Below, in pieces: positions 1 through 9,803 of a DNA stretch of 64,000 nucleotides (positions are counted from its first letter, which is position 1; each line of letters opens with the position of its first letter). A program made the position numbers and the translations under genes. A model generated the notes under the pieces. It saw only the letters and a program-made list of their open reading frames with translations, did not search any database and was not told the origin of the DNA. The stretch lies in the NCBI GenBank assembly GCA_025602905.1, contig JAHLKI010000018.1, positions 124,001-188,000 on the forward strand. Reading direction: 5' to 3'. This stretch comes from Phlyctochytrium arcticum. Lineage: Eukaryota > Chytridiomycota > Chytridiomycetes > Chytridiales > Chytridiaceae.

Positions 1-632
1 TCGCGGGAGACCGGAAGGAACCTGGGGATCTGGCTCTGCATTGTTCCGCGCTGGGAGATCAATAGGATCAGAGGAAATATCCCACTCCACGCAGTCGCCC
101 ATCCCATCGTCATGCTCCGGGTTCATCTCACAAGGCGGACCTTGATTAGCGGAGTCTCTTGCGACCTTTTCATAATACGCAACACGCTCTTTGTTCGTAA
201 AGTAAAACGATCGAAAGCGCTTCCTGTCATTCCAATAGTTCCGTCGAAGCTTTCTCACAACTTTGGCCAACAATACCTCTCCAAGCCCGTCCAGCCATTC
301 CGACAAAAGCCAAAAGGCGTCATTGATATTCTGGATGTGCTCATCGGCGGACTGAGCGAACAGAAGATCTAAGCTGATCCCGGCCTCTTTTCTAATCAGT
401 GCAAATAGCGATGCTCCAGCGTCCGTCTTCGGCAACAAGCCAATTTTTACAAACTCGAAAAGCCGTTCCTTCGTCACGAAATGGACCTATCAAAAGTTTG
501 GATCAACATCGTCTCTCTTGTAGGAGATGACCGAGCTGTTGCACTTACCGGCCAGTTTTGGGGTTTCACCTGCTTTCGTCTCTCGTTCTCAACGACGTCG
601 GTCCCATCTCGTGATCTTTTCATACTTTGCAT
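1..632 (-). CDS. Hypothetical fungal protein, two exons, 3' end outside window
   Basis: Exon 1 (632-549) encodes a short basic N-terminus (MQSMKRSRDG...). It ends at a GTAAGTGC donor. The intron is 548-487 (62 nt) and ends in TTTTGATAG. Exon 2 runs from 486 to the left edge with 160+ open codons. The join is phase 0, and reading straight through would hit TGA TAG, so splicing is needed. Exon 2 looks helical and charged, with a segment LFALIRKEAG, an aromatic-rich RNYWNDRKRFRSFYF stretch and an acidic Asp/Pro-rich tail. I recognise no domain. GC content and intron size match the host rather than the virus-like elements. An upstream in-frame ATG is also possible. Confidence 0.6.
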
Positions 633-1914
633 GATGATCTCAAAACAGTCTACCAAGATAGCGTTGTATTCACAAAACAACGGTAGACAGGACAAGTAGA
701 CGCTAGAAATGGACGGACGTCGGACGAAATGGACGAAACACGTAGATGGAAGACGTAGACGGAAGAAAATGGAGGAAACAAGTAGATGGGATACGTGGAA
801 TAAGGACTCGGGGTATTGAGCAGGTATCAATTATTCCGATAGCCTCACTGCAAAGTTACTGAACAGAGAAGGATGCACTATTCTCCTGGAAGGATGCGAG
901 ACTTAAATGAACGAGGGGCCGAAGAGCAGATGATTTGGGGATGGGATGCAACGTTGTGGGGTGAGTAGCTCAAAGTGTTGATCAAGTGACGATAATGCGT
1001 AACTCTTGAAAGGGTTTATCTACGCGCACTGCAACTATGGCAACCGCGCTGTGGAAATAACACAGCCACCCGAGCGGACTGAAAGTTTGTCAACTTTTGA
1101 CTGCACCAGCTCCGTAGGCCGACCGGTCTTTTCAAACAGCACAGCTTCATCAATTCCTGGCCTTCTTCACTCAAGAGTCAAGACCCTTTCAGTCAATCAC
1201 ACCCGCGCACGGTGCGATCGGCAACTTCCCGCCCAATAACTGACTAGATGGATCGGAAAGCCATTGGGTGGGGCATGGAGAAGGTCACGATGCAGGCAAC
1301 ATAGCGATTTTGCAGTCTGGTCCGCTTGGTTTGCATGTATGTGTTGTTGCAATGTGCGGATGTACATAGGACGGGAGTGCCCAAAATGTTTCCTGATCAC
1401 TATGCCTCACTGGTAAAGCATGTCGTCTCCAATGCTTTATCAACCATCACTGGATCCCAAACTGCCGTAGTATACGTTCAACATCACAGCGGAAATCGGT
1501 CCATACCTCCACCCTATGCAAGTTCACCACCCATCGAGATAGTGACGGTATTGTGATTGTCTCCCATGATCACTATTATTACAGTGAGTGAAGGTTCATC
1601 CCTCTTTCATGTCATATTCCACTTTAACACTCCTTACTAGTGGATATATCAACTCTGAAAGCTCCGGGGCCCGCACGACTCATCCCTCAAGAGCCCACAA
1701 GAGAATATGCGGGAGATGGAGACTAAGACCAGGCTAATGAGAGGTGGACCAGGAGGTGGAAGTGGTATGTACCATGTAGCCGCTTTGAGCGACTTAGGCT
1801 GTTTTGGAGAAAGACGGGAAGAAGGATTGATTTGCTGGATGAGAAGGTATCGCCTCAATTACGGAGGAAGTTTCTGCCTGTGATAACCTTTTTTCTAGTC
1901 TCCAAACGCACCCC
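633..1914. other. No gene recognised
   Basis: About 1.3 kb upstream of the left-edge gene. It contains purine-rich repeats of the type ATGGACGGACG / GATGGAAGACG near 710-800, possibly promoter-proximal. The short open frames on both strands have no recognisable protein features. Confidence 0.4.
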
Positions 1915-2281
1915 TTGGCCTTTGGTCTGCCCAGCTTTCCGCGATTGGCCAGAAACATGGTCCTCTGACTCCGCTCAACCTCTCCGTGATCCCACCGGTG
2001 GCTACTCTACCCACTGCTTCACGTCCGAAGTGCCCGAAGACGCTATCGAAATGCACAAAGCCGCTCGGAGTAAGAAGTTGTGTGCCATGCATCAAAGCCC
2101 CTTCGTAGTATCGAAGGATGAATCGGTCAACAAGCTGCCTGTGCGGTTGACGAAGTCGATAAAGGAGCCTGAACTACTGAAACAAGGGTATGATGCTGTG
2201 AATATGGGAGATGTTATTAGCTTTGCATTAACCCTTCCCGCAACTGTTGACTTTTTATCAGCAACTCGTCTTTGTCGTTGA
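1915..2281 (+). pseudogene. Fragment resembling the C-terminus of a NAPE-PLD-type metallo-beta-lactamase fold hydrolase
   Basis: One frame reads FRAIGQKHGPLTPLN..SVIP (about 1937-2000). A second frame, reached by a frameshift near 2000, continues GGYSTHCFTSEVPEDA and then AIEMHKAARSKKLCAMH. In NAPE-PLD-like hydrolases the order is (F)KEIG..GPFDLA.IPIGAY, then a P.EA..IH...ARK.lgiHw segment, and the fragment follows that order. The metal-binding HxHxDH region is not found upstream, so only a decayed 3' part is present. The family call rests on motif order alone and is tentative. Confidence 0.35.
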
Positions 2282-3048
2282 CCAATTGTTATCAGCACCA
2301 CCGACCCTACAAGCAACCTTTTACCATTGTCAAAACTGCCACCGCTATCACGCAATGATCTACGAAACTCGACCGGTGGAGAGCTTCAGCTTCAAGCGCC
2401 GTTTTGCAAGCTTAGCAGTCTATTGACTTTCACGTCTTGTTAGACGAAGCGCCGTGCTGGTGGGAAGTGTTCCAATTTCAAAACCAGTCGATGACGTTCG
2501 CGCCGCGATGTTGACCTCGAGTGGATCTGAAGCAAGTTGCAGATGAACTCTATCATGTAGATTTAAGCAGCACCTTTTCTGTTCTGAGTATTCTGTTATG
2601 ATTCATCGTCATTTTCGATGTATGATTCTGTTTTTCGTCACATTTTTCATTGCGTACTGTGGTTCATCATAACCGTTCATCACCATGTCGTGTGTCCCAC
2701 GTTCTGTATGAGTTCCAACAGATTATTTCCTCCTCCTGATCACTATAAAAACGATACAAGGACGCACTGCTCGGAAGCCAAAATACGGGACAGTGCATTG
2801 TTCGAATACAAGACAGAAAGGACTTAGGTCAATGAGCTATTTGTCTACAAGGCACAATGGTAAAATCGAAGAATTTGCGGTACTGTGTAAACATATTCAA
2901 TACTACATATGGCCACGCAAGCGCATCAAAATATATCAAACCAGAATATTAGTTTCAGAGCGAAAATGAAAGCTAGGACGAATGTGTACTCACACGTAAA
3001 CCAGCTTCAGAATCTCCTTCGCCAACCTGTGCTCCTCATAGGCTAGGG
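2282..3048. other. No gene recognised
   Basis: Moderately AT-rich host-like DNA without a credible open frame, repeat or RNA gene that I can identify. Confidence 0.4.
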
Positions 3049-3650
3049 GCTGGCTGGTCTGATACCCTCCCAGTCAGCTGAACAGGCGTTCTATACATAA
3101 CAAGGGAGTTGTGAAGGAACCAAATAGATGCCAGCCGAAACCGAAGACAAACGCCGCGCATCCCTGCAAACAAGTTTAGATCGAGTTGACAAACACAATA
3201 AAGTTAGCCGCTTACCAAAAACGATCCAGCAGTCTGCTGCCACGTGAATAATAACCTAACAAAAGATAAGTGAACCTATGAATTCTCGAAATGTAGAAAG
3301 ATGCCAGTAAATGGTCCAGTCCTTTAGTAAAGAAAAGGGGACAGCAGTCGGTTCCACTGGAGTTCGTGTTAGTATATAGATAAGAATATGTGAGCTGGAA
3401 TCAGGCCCACCGTTTCTAAGAGCTCATGAAGGTTTCGTTGCCGACCTGTTATCCCTCACAGTCTGAGCACTGGCTGGTGCCATGTGCCTGACACCCTCCC
3501 AGTCAGCTTGAACAGGCGTTCTACATATGACAAGGGAGTTCTGCAAGGGCAGGTCAGCATGGTTTCCTGCACTCTGAGCACTGGCTGGTGCCATATGCCT
3601 AACACCCTCCCAGTCAGCTGAACAGGCGTTCTACATATAACAAGGGAGTT
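3049..3650. repeat. Three direct copies of a 60-80 bp repeat
   Basis: Copies lie at about 3049-3110, 3466-3540 and 3574-3650. Each carries ACCCTCCCAGTCAGCT, then GAACAGGCGTTCTA and CAAGGGAGTT. The last two are separated by only 33 bp and also share an upstream CTGAGCACTGGCTGGTGCC. They could be fragments of a dispersed element. No coding capacity is evident. Confidence 0.7.
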
Positions 3651-5756
3651 GCGCAAGAAACCACTGCCACTGCAAACCGATCCGAAAGGAATTAGCGAGA
3701 TTGGAATTGGGATTTTGTCGCGCTCCTGTCGCGCTCCGCACGGGCTGGTTGCCATAGACACTAAACTTTGATAGAGTTCCAAACTGAGTTCCAAAAGTTG
3801 AACAGAATCAAACCCCATAAAATTACCAAAAACAATCTTTGTTCTGGAGATTAGGCCGATCAGGAAAATCAGAACGATTCAAAGCTTGACATATGGGTCC
3901 GATATAGTTGGACTCCTCAGGGATGAGTCAAGCCCGGACATCTAACTGAAGTCATGCGTTCTTTGGACATTTCCTGTTGTGTCCTCTTGTTTTGCACGCG
4001 CTGCATACAGGGAAAAATGTAACTTTCGGGAATAGAAATTGGACTTGTAGGAGGGAGAAGGAAGGTTTGCAATCGGCCACACGCCAAATCATCGTGCCAT
4101 GCCATCTTCCAGCATAGGATTGACGAAGGGATTGACGAGAGGTAGAATACTGTCAGTAGACGCTAAAAGCGATCGCTTTCAGTCATCTCGCCTTGTCGTC
4201 GAGTCTATTCTTGTCTGCAACATATTAGGAATTACCTGAGTCCCCGAACATCTTGCCGCACATCGCTCCCGGAATTACTTGCACCCCTGCTGCTACTTGA
4301 TGCAGGAAAGGAAAAAGGAAGAGGAATGTCGCCCGATACAGCCAGGAGAAGGGGATCTCAGCTGCATCGGAGACCGTTAGCTATTCCACAGTGGACACGG
4401 TCGTCCATGAGACTTCAGCCGTTCCCAATGTCGATGCTTCCTCAGCAAATGATCATTACTCAGATGGTCGATATTGCAATTGATGTCACGGATGGAAGGA
4501 ACAAAAATGATGTTGCCGCAACCAATGGGTTGCATGCTGCAATCACAACTGAGCAACGTCCTGATCAAGTCTGCAGTCTGCCTAATGACTAGGTTGGAGC
4601 AAAGCTACCAACTATCCGCCAACAATCACATCCAATATGGCTGGTTCCAAGGCATTTCACTTACGAGAGTTGAGTGGTCGACATTGGGGATTACAAGCTC
4701 GGTGAGACATCCGGCAACAAAACTCTTCTACCTGGACTTCATCAATTTGGCTCAGCGAAGATATCAACCTTGATGCGACCGTATTATGTTCATTGTTGCC
4801 GGCACAGTGCAGCCTGTCGATTGGTCACTCAGCGTACTTTGCGTGGCTGCTCTGCACAAAGTGCGCCTAGGGCCATTCGTAACAAGTTGCTAATGGACAT
4901 TTTCCGATCTCAGGAGGAGTGCATTATATTTGCCTTCGGCCGGCATGTCACACCATATTGCGACGATTTGCGTATGCTAAGCCCCTGTTCAATGCGGTTG
5001 GGTCAAGTTTGGACGGAGGCACAAGCTTGTCCTCATCGAGATTTTCACAGAGTCAAATTACGGTGCCAGTTATTGCACCGGGTTACTGTATCACAATTTG
5101 GCCAACATTGCAGGAACGGAACACGACGATGGACTTGTTAATTGTCTGAACCGACGGTGTGGAACAGTCGTCGAGCCGCTCTAGTGTTTGCGTCCTTGGT
5201 ATCTGCTTTAAAGACTTCGCTCGCAATCCGAAGCAAAGATGAGCAGGTAAGGTTGTCCTGAGAAGTACGGGTAATATTGGTTTGTTGCTGATCAATCATT
5301 GTCGAACAGTGAAACAACAACGTACTGGCGGAAACCCAGGCTTTGGACCAAATTTCTGTTCAAAGACCCAAAAACCAACCACATGGTAAGGTCAAACTCG
5401 AAGATGGATACTTTCGACAACAAACTTTTGCTGAATACGTATATATGCAGGAATATTAAATTGCAATAATTTGACGATACGAATCATCTACTCCTCAACT
5501 TTGTCTTTATTACCCCCGGAATCATCGGTGCAACAGACGATCTCACGGACGATTGCTGGAATGGTGGTCAAGTAACCTACAGTTGGGATGATCGTATTGT
5601 GACCTTGGAGTTTTGGGACTGTGCGCTGCACCCAGAGGGTATTTGCGGTCATCTTTGCAGATCGAAGAACGGGGAATGCAGGGCGAGTTTCCGATCATTG
5701 CTGGAGGTGGAAGATAAACTTTGCCAACGCGGTCATCTGTTCGTGTAGTCGGAATG
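3651..5756. other. Host-like DNA, no gene recognised
   Basis: Several open frames of 60-155 codons overlap each other between 4326 and 5320, but none shows a recognisable domain or consistent frame, and splice-like joins could not be assigned. The region ends at the half palindrome that marks the left limit of virus-like element A. Confidence 0.35.
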
Positions 5757-5785
5757 TGTTATAGTGCAGAACCTATAGTGGTACC
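5757..5785. repeat. Half of the element-end palindrome (left limit of element A)
   Basis: Reads TGTTATAGTGCAGAACC and continues to GTGGTACC. This matches the left arm plus centre of the palindrome at 11667-11720. The right arm and the whole left inverted repeat of A are missing. The last four bases, TACC, are shared with the capsid gene that follows, where the homologous gene in B reads CTACCAGAGAG. The junction therefore looks like a microhomology deletion. Confidence 0.8.
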
Positions 5786-5995
5786 AGAGAGGAATCCTTG
5801 TTGGGGACGCAAATACGAAGATACGCTATCAATAGGAATCACAATGTTAGAGCCTGACGAACGAGAATCGAACGTTTCCTTCATAGGTCGGAATGTGTGA
5901 AAATTTTGACTTAATGGATCAGCATGAACAAGAAAGTTCTCCTGCTGATAACTCCAGTTTGCAGGGAAACGAGGGTTTACTAAGAGATTCGACAT
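5782..5995 (-). pseudogene. Major capsid protein, N-terminal remnant (element A)
   Basis: Encodes about 70 residues beginning MSNLLVNPRFPANWSYQ, nearly the same as the start of the element B homologue (MSNALVNPRFPANWSYE). The similarity ends at LRPQQGFLSG, where the palindrome arm is joined on. A complete homologue is present in element C (416 residues), so at least four fifths of the gene has been lost. What remains would be the N-terminal arm and first strand of the first jelly roll. It cannot make a capsid. Confidence 0.75.
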
Positions 5996-6030
5996 AACTT
6001 ATTCTATGGTATTCAAAAAAAAATGAGCAT

Positions 6031-6552
6031 CTAACGTCTGCCAAAGATGTGTGAAAATGCCGCATTTGGTGGCTCATAATATTCATCATATGAATCAAAA
6101 TCAAAAACCATTTTCTTTGTTGAAGGTGATGGTAGTTTTGGTGTTGGCTGTCTCTTTGGCGTAACCTTGCTGTTGTTTGCAGACATTGACTTTTTTTGAG
6201 GTAGTTCGTTTTGGCTTATTGGCTGCTATATATTACTCAATAGCCTTCCTGGCAATCTCTTCGTCACGTTCTTGTTGCTTCAATAGCCTAGCACTCTCTT
6301 TCTCCTTGTCATGCTGTTCTTTTAACTTCTTCATCTCTCGCAAGTTCTCGGTGCGCTTGGCCTGAGCTTTTTTTATATTCTCCAGCTGTTTTGGAGTTCG
6401 TTCTTTCTTTTTGCTCTTGACTGCATTGACAACTTTGTCAAAGGATCTGTGCTGCTATTGGTTTCTATTTGTTCAATACTTTGTTCACTACTTGAATCAA
6501 CAGCTTCGTCGGCTTGAATTGGAGTTTCTTTTGTTGTTTGTTGTTCAGACAT
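6031..6552 (-). pseudogene. Lysine/glutamate-rich coiled-coil protein, broken (element A)
   Basis: Aligns over its length with the intact 168-residue protein at 21164-21670. Start is MSEQQT..; the preserved C-terminus is SHIFGRR. A one-base loss near 6443 (CAAAGGATC against CAATAGGATC in B) shifts the frame, and a TAA near 6233 replaces a lysine codon. Gene order (capsid, charged protein, penton, all on this strand) is the same in A, B and C. The product is probably an accessory structural or scaffold protein. That role is inferred from position, composition and the conserved C-terminal motif. Confidence 0.7.
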
Positions 6553-6580
6553 TGTTACTTGTTGAATAATAGAAAATTTT

Positions 6581-7322
6581 TCATAGGTTCAAAATGTCAT
6601 TATAATCATCCAGAATTCCGATGGTTAGTACACTCGGTTGGGTCATTTTGATTGTACGAAACGATGTTGTATCTACTATACTGTAGTCTATTGAACTTGG
6701 TGTAATTGCGTTTGGGAGAATGACAAACTTGTCAGACGGATTGGCCCATGTTACAATATCTGAAAACAGGCTGAATACAGGCGAGAATGTTCTGATTGCT
6801 CTCAATGCCTGCAGGGTAGAGAATGGATCCATTGGAAGAGAATGTTCGACTCGTCAGGAGAATTGGCCGACTGGCACTGAGATTCACTGGATTAGCAAAC
6901 GTAACAGTCTTTGCGGAAACTGTATCATCTATGTTACCCAATTGATAGTATGCTGTACTCCCTTGTTGCCTTCCCAGCACCTTGAAGTTCTTTGGTCCAG
7001 TTGTACTAAGTGAGATTCTGCGGGTTACTTGATCATACGTTGCTGAATACGGCTGGGTGGTATTCGAGGTCAAAAGTTGCGACAAGGCCGTGCAAATTGT
7101 AGACACGTCGTACACACCATCGGGTAGTGTTATGGTGATGGGGGTGTCGTTTGCCTCTTGGATCACGATCTTGTTGTTGTTCAGTTCAATCGAGATGCTG
7201 TCCCAAGATTGAATGAAAGAGAATGCTTTGATACGAAACGCGTGGATCGTCAGGGGTAAAATTTGGAAACTGTTTTGCAACGAACTAAGGATGGCCGTAT
7301 TCAGTACCAACTGTCTATACAT
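6581..7322 (-). pseudogene. Penton-type minor capsid protein, frameshifted (element A)
   Basis: Starts at MYRQLVLNTAILSS. It carries the pattern usual for penton/minor capsid proteins of the Polinton, PLV and virophage group: ITITLPDGVYDVSTICTALS, then YSATYDQVTRRISLS, then VNLSASRPILLTS. Near 6768 five bases present in B are missing, so the frame is lost about 55 codons before the natural end. The remainder continues in another frame to ..YNDILNL. Expected role: single jelly-roll vertex protein. The start lies 50 bp from the divergent ATPase gene and shares its promoter region. Confidence 0.75.
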
Positions 7323-7335
7323 GTTTGCTTGCCTT

Positions 7336-7350
7336 TTATTATACCATAGA
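7336..7350. promoter_or_regulatory. Promoter-like motif TTATTATACCATAGA between divergent genes (A)
   Basis: Lies between the penton (-) and ATPase (+) starts. The same position in B has TTATTATACAATAGA and in C CTTATATAATAGA. Similar TTA.ACATAGA sites lie before other genes of these elements. It probably acts as a TATA/initiator-like site serving both directions. Confidence 0.55.
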
Positions 7351-7371
7351 TAATAAGAAAAAGCTATCGTA

Positions 7372-8142
7372 ATGAACGTAGAGAAGGTCTCCATTCCGAA
7401 ACAGTACAGGCAAAAGATCGTAGACGCAGCACCCCCTGGTTATCCACGCAAATTCTTCACGCTTTCATGTATCGGTTCGTCTAGGAGCGGCAAGACAACA
7501 TGTATCATCAATCTGATCAAGAAGGTTGCCCATACTTATCGGAATATCGTCGTGTATTCCCCTAGTATTGACGATGTGAGTTGGACGGCGCTTAAGAGAT
7601 ATAATAATGTGTATACTTCACAAACAATCTCGAATCATATTCTCAACAATCTCTTTGAAAAGCAAAAGAAGATATACCAAAAAGACAAAGACAAGAACCA
7701 CATGTTGCTCATCATTGACGACTACGGAATATTAGCTCGTCAAACTGGTACACCCCTCGACAATCCTTTGCAACATGAAGAGAAAGTATCGAGTGGATTC
7801 AAACAGATGGTAGACATTCTGTATTCAACAGCCCGTCACAATGGTATGTCCATTTGCGTCTCATTTCACGATACTCTCCAATGTACCCCATTACAGCGAG
7901 TCAATGCTACTCATGCGATTCTATACCGGCTGAACGATGCGCAACAGGAAAAGATTGCCCCTGAGCTGAGATGTCATTTGTCGAACAAAGAGTTTGTAGA
8001 GATGGCGAATGAATACACCAAAGAGCCTTACACTTTTCTTTACATAGATGTGAAAGCTTTGCGAAATGAGGAAGTATTCGTTAGAGGCAAATCCGCAACT
8101 CTAGTAACACAATCGAGCAAAAAAGAAAAAGATGATTTATAA
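7372..8142 (+). CDS. DNA-packaging ATPase, A32/FtsK-HerA-like (element A)
   Basis: 256 residues. Walker A is GSSRSGKTT (about 35-43), preceded by FTLSCI. Walker B is MLLIIDDYG (about 110-118), in the hydrophobic-DD form seen in viral genome-packaging ATPases. A conserved SFHDTLQCTP segment near 160 fits the sensor/arginine region. Family members pump DNA into preformed capsids at a vertex. The gene is intact here, whereas the B copy is broken. It is followed 11 bp later by the integrase, so the two are probably co-expressed. Assignment to the packaging group rests on Walker motifs plus capsid neighbours. Confidence 0.82.
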   Translation: MNVEKVSIPKQYRQKIVDAAPPGYPRKFFTLSCIGSSRSGKTTCIINLIKKVAHTYRNIVVYSPSIDDVSWTALKRYNNVYTSQTISNHILNNLFEKQKKIYQKDKDKNHMLLIIDDYGILARQTGTPLDNPLQHEEKVSSGFKQMVDILYSTARHNGMSICVSFHDTLQCTPLQRVNATHAILYRLNDAQQEKIAPELRCHLSNKEFVEMANEYTKEPYTFLYIDVKALRNEEVFVRGKSATLVTQSSKKEKDDL

Positions 8143-8153
8143 TAAGACAGAAT

Positions 8154-9440
8154 ATGGACAGCAATGAGGATGAGGTAGCTCGTTACTGGAAGCCCATCAG
8201 ACAGCAAGACTATGATCAACTACTCGACATGTATACCAATGGAGCAGCATTGATGGGAAGAGATCGTCTGTATTTCCTCTACAAGCAAAAATACCCCAAC
8301 TCAAAACTGAGTCAGAGAACGTTACTTGAAGATTTCCTAAAAAAACAGACAGTGTATCAACGCTTCTCAAGACCTCACACGCAACGGGGAATGGTGAGGC
8401 CAATTCTATCGAAGGAGGAGGGTCATTTTCAACTGGACTGCACATTTATGCGGCCATTCAACGGCTACATGGCAATAGTAGTAGCCGTTGATATTCTAAC
8501 CAAGAAAGTCTATGCCCGTCCCTTGAAACGGGTGAACACACGCGGCGTTATTGCATTGCTCCAGTCAATGATTGACTCGGGGGTAGAAATCAAGTCGATA
8601 CAAAGCGACAATGGAACTGAAGACGTTGGTGCTGATACGCAGAATTTTGGTGAGGAATACGGCATCGTTTGGCGGACGAGCAAACCTCAATCCCCTTGGT
8701 TCAATGGGATAGTGGAGCGTATGAATCAGACGCTCAAACGAGCCTTGTATATGGGCGCCAATTTCAACAAGAACTGGGTCCAAATCCTACCTAATGTGAT
8801 TGAGTCTATTAACACTACCATATCTTTTGGTGCCGGTCGTAAACCGAGGACACCGCAGTACATCAAAGAGAATGCACAAGAAATATCAGAAGCTCAACGT
8901 TCTGATAGAAACAAGGGTAGCTCTGGCAAATTGAAGACGTTTAAGATTGGAGACAAGGTGCGTCGTTATATTACTGTCAAGGATACGGGTCTTTTAAAGC
9001 GGTCGAGGACAGGGTATTTCGGTGCAAAGATTTACAGAGTGATAGACAGAATACCAAGCAAATATGCCCAGTATCAGGATGGGTATAAGTTGCTTGACTT
9101 GGAAAACAACGAGGAAGTTAGAGGACTCTTTGCAGCGTACATGTTAAGATTGGTACCCGAAGGGACGAGAGATGAAGCTGCCTCTACCCCTACCACTCCT
9201 CAAGCATCAAATGAAAATGACGATGACGATAACGATAACGATGACGATGACGATTCAGACGTGTTTGAGGCGGAGCGAATACTTGACTCTAGAATCAAAC
9301 GAGTCAATGGTCGTCGAGTGAAACAGGTTCTGGTTGAATGGACAGGCTACCCTGTCTCAGATGCCACTTGGGAAAATAGAAGCCAAGTCATCATCAATGC
9401 AAGAGAATCGGTAGAAGATTATGAACGGAATGTTGAGTAG
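8154..9440 (+). CDS. Retrovirus-like integrase with C-terminal chromodomain (element A)
   Basis: 428 residues. An N-terminal helical domain (GRDRLYFLYKQ.., 1-75) probably binds DNA. The rve core carries the D,D35E triad: D about 95 (QLDCTF), D about 151 (QSDNGTE) and E about 187 (GIVERMN). An SH3-like region follows (KIGDKVRRYI), then an acidic linker of repeated Asp/Asn, then a chromodomain (about 370-425) with EAERILD and VKQVLVEWTGYP and WENRSQV. The enzyme joins linear DNA ends to a target, and the chromodomain may steer it to methylated histones. Linkage to ATPase and capsid genes distinguishes it from a Ty3 integrase. It is intact. Confidence 0.93.
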   Translation: MDSNEDEVARYWKPIRQQDYDQLLDMYTNGAALMGRDRLYFLYKQKYPNSKLSQRTLLEDFLKKQTVYQRFSRPHTQRGMVRPILSKEEGHFQLDCTFMRPFNGYMAIVVAVDILTKKVYARPLKRVNTRGVIALLQSMIDSGVEIKSIQSDNGTEDVGADTQNFGEEYGIVWRTSKPQSPWFNGIVERMNQTLKRALYMGANFNKNWVQILPNVIESINTTISFGAGRKPRTPQYIKENAQEISEAQRSDRNKGSSGKLKTFKIGDKVRRYITVKDTGLLKRSRTGYFGAKIYRVIDRIPSKYAQYQDGYKLLDLENNEEVRGLFAAYMLRLVPEGTRDEAASTPTTPQASNENDDDDNDNDDDDDSDVFEAERILDSRIKRVNGRRVKQVLVEWTGYPVSDATWENRSQVIINARESVEDYERNVE

Positions 9441-9501
9441 AGTTCAAATTAAAAAAAAAGAGATACAAACTATTTTTTACTAGTTTACAAAGAAAAGCTC
9501 A

Positions 9502-9777
9502 ATGTTTAGAAGAGATAATGAATACGAGAGCCCACTTTCTCATGTTCATTATCGATTGGTGAAGGATTTCAGCAAACTTCAATCACCAGAACAGAAGAGA
9601 TCATATCTAAAGGATTTGGAAGAATTGGGTGATCTTATTAACACAGAGACGATCAAGAGTCTTGAGGCGACAATTAAACTGGATGAATTGAGCAAGAAGT
9701 ATAAGAGCAACTTCAAGAAAAAAACCAAGGCTGTAACTCGCCGTGTTGCCGTATCCGATAGCGATGAAGACGAGTAG
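9502..9777 (+). CDS. Small charged helical protein (element A)
   Basis: 91 residues, predicted mostly alpha-helical with heptad-like Leu spacing (YLKDLEELGDL, IKSLEATIKLDEL), a basic patch near 75 and an acidic C-terminus (DSDEDE). In B the slot after the integrase is filled by an 89-residue helical protein on the opposite strand. The two resemble each other in length, composition and pattern (..LR/KYIE/LKD..L..T.K..E..I.LD/E) but similarity is weak. Function unknown. The upstream 60 bp are AT-rich with an A9 run. Confidence 0.6.
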   Translation: MFRRDNEYESPLSHVHYRLVKDFSKLQSPEQKRSYLKDLEELGDLINTETIKSLEATIKLDELSKKYKSNFKKKTKAVTRRVAVSDSDEDE

Positions 9778-9803
9778 TCTGTGGCAATTATTTCATTGTC
9801 TTG

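Noticed and set aside
4326..5320. Overlapping open frames of 60-155 codons
   Set aside because: No frame shows domain-like sequence and they overlap on both strands; probably chance frames in GC-balanced DNA.
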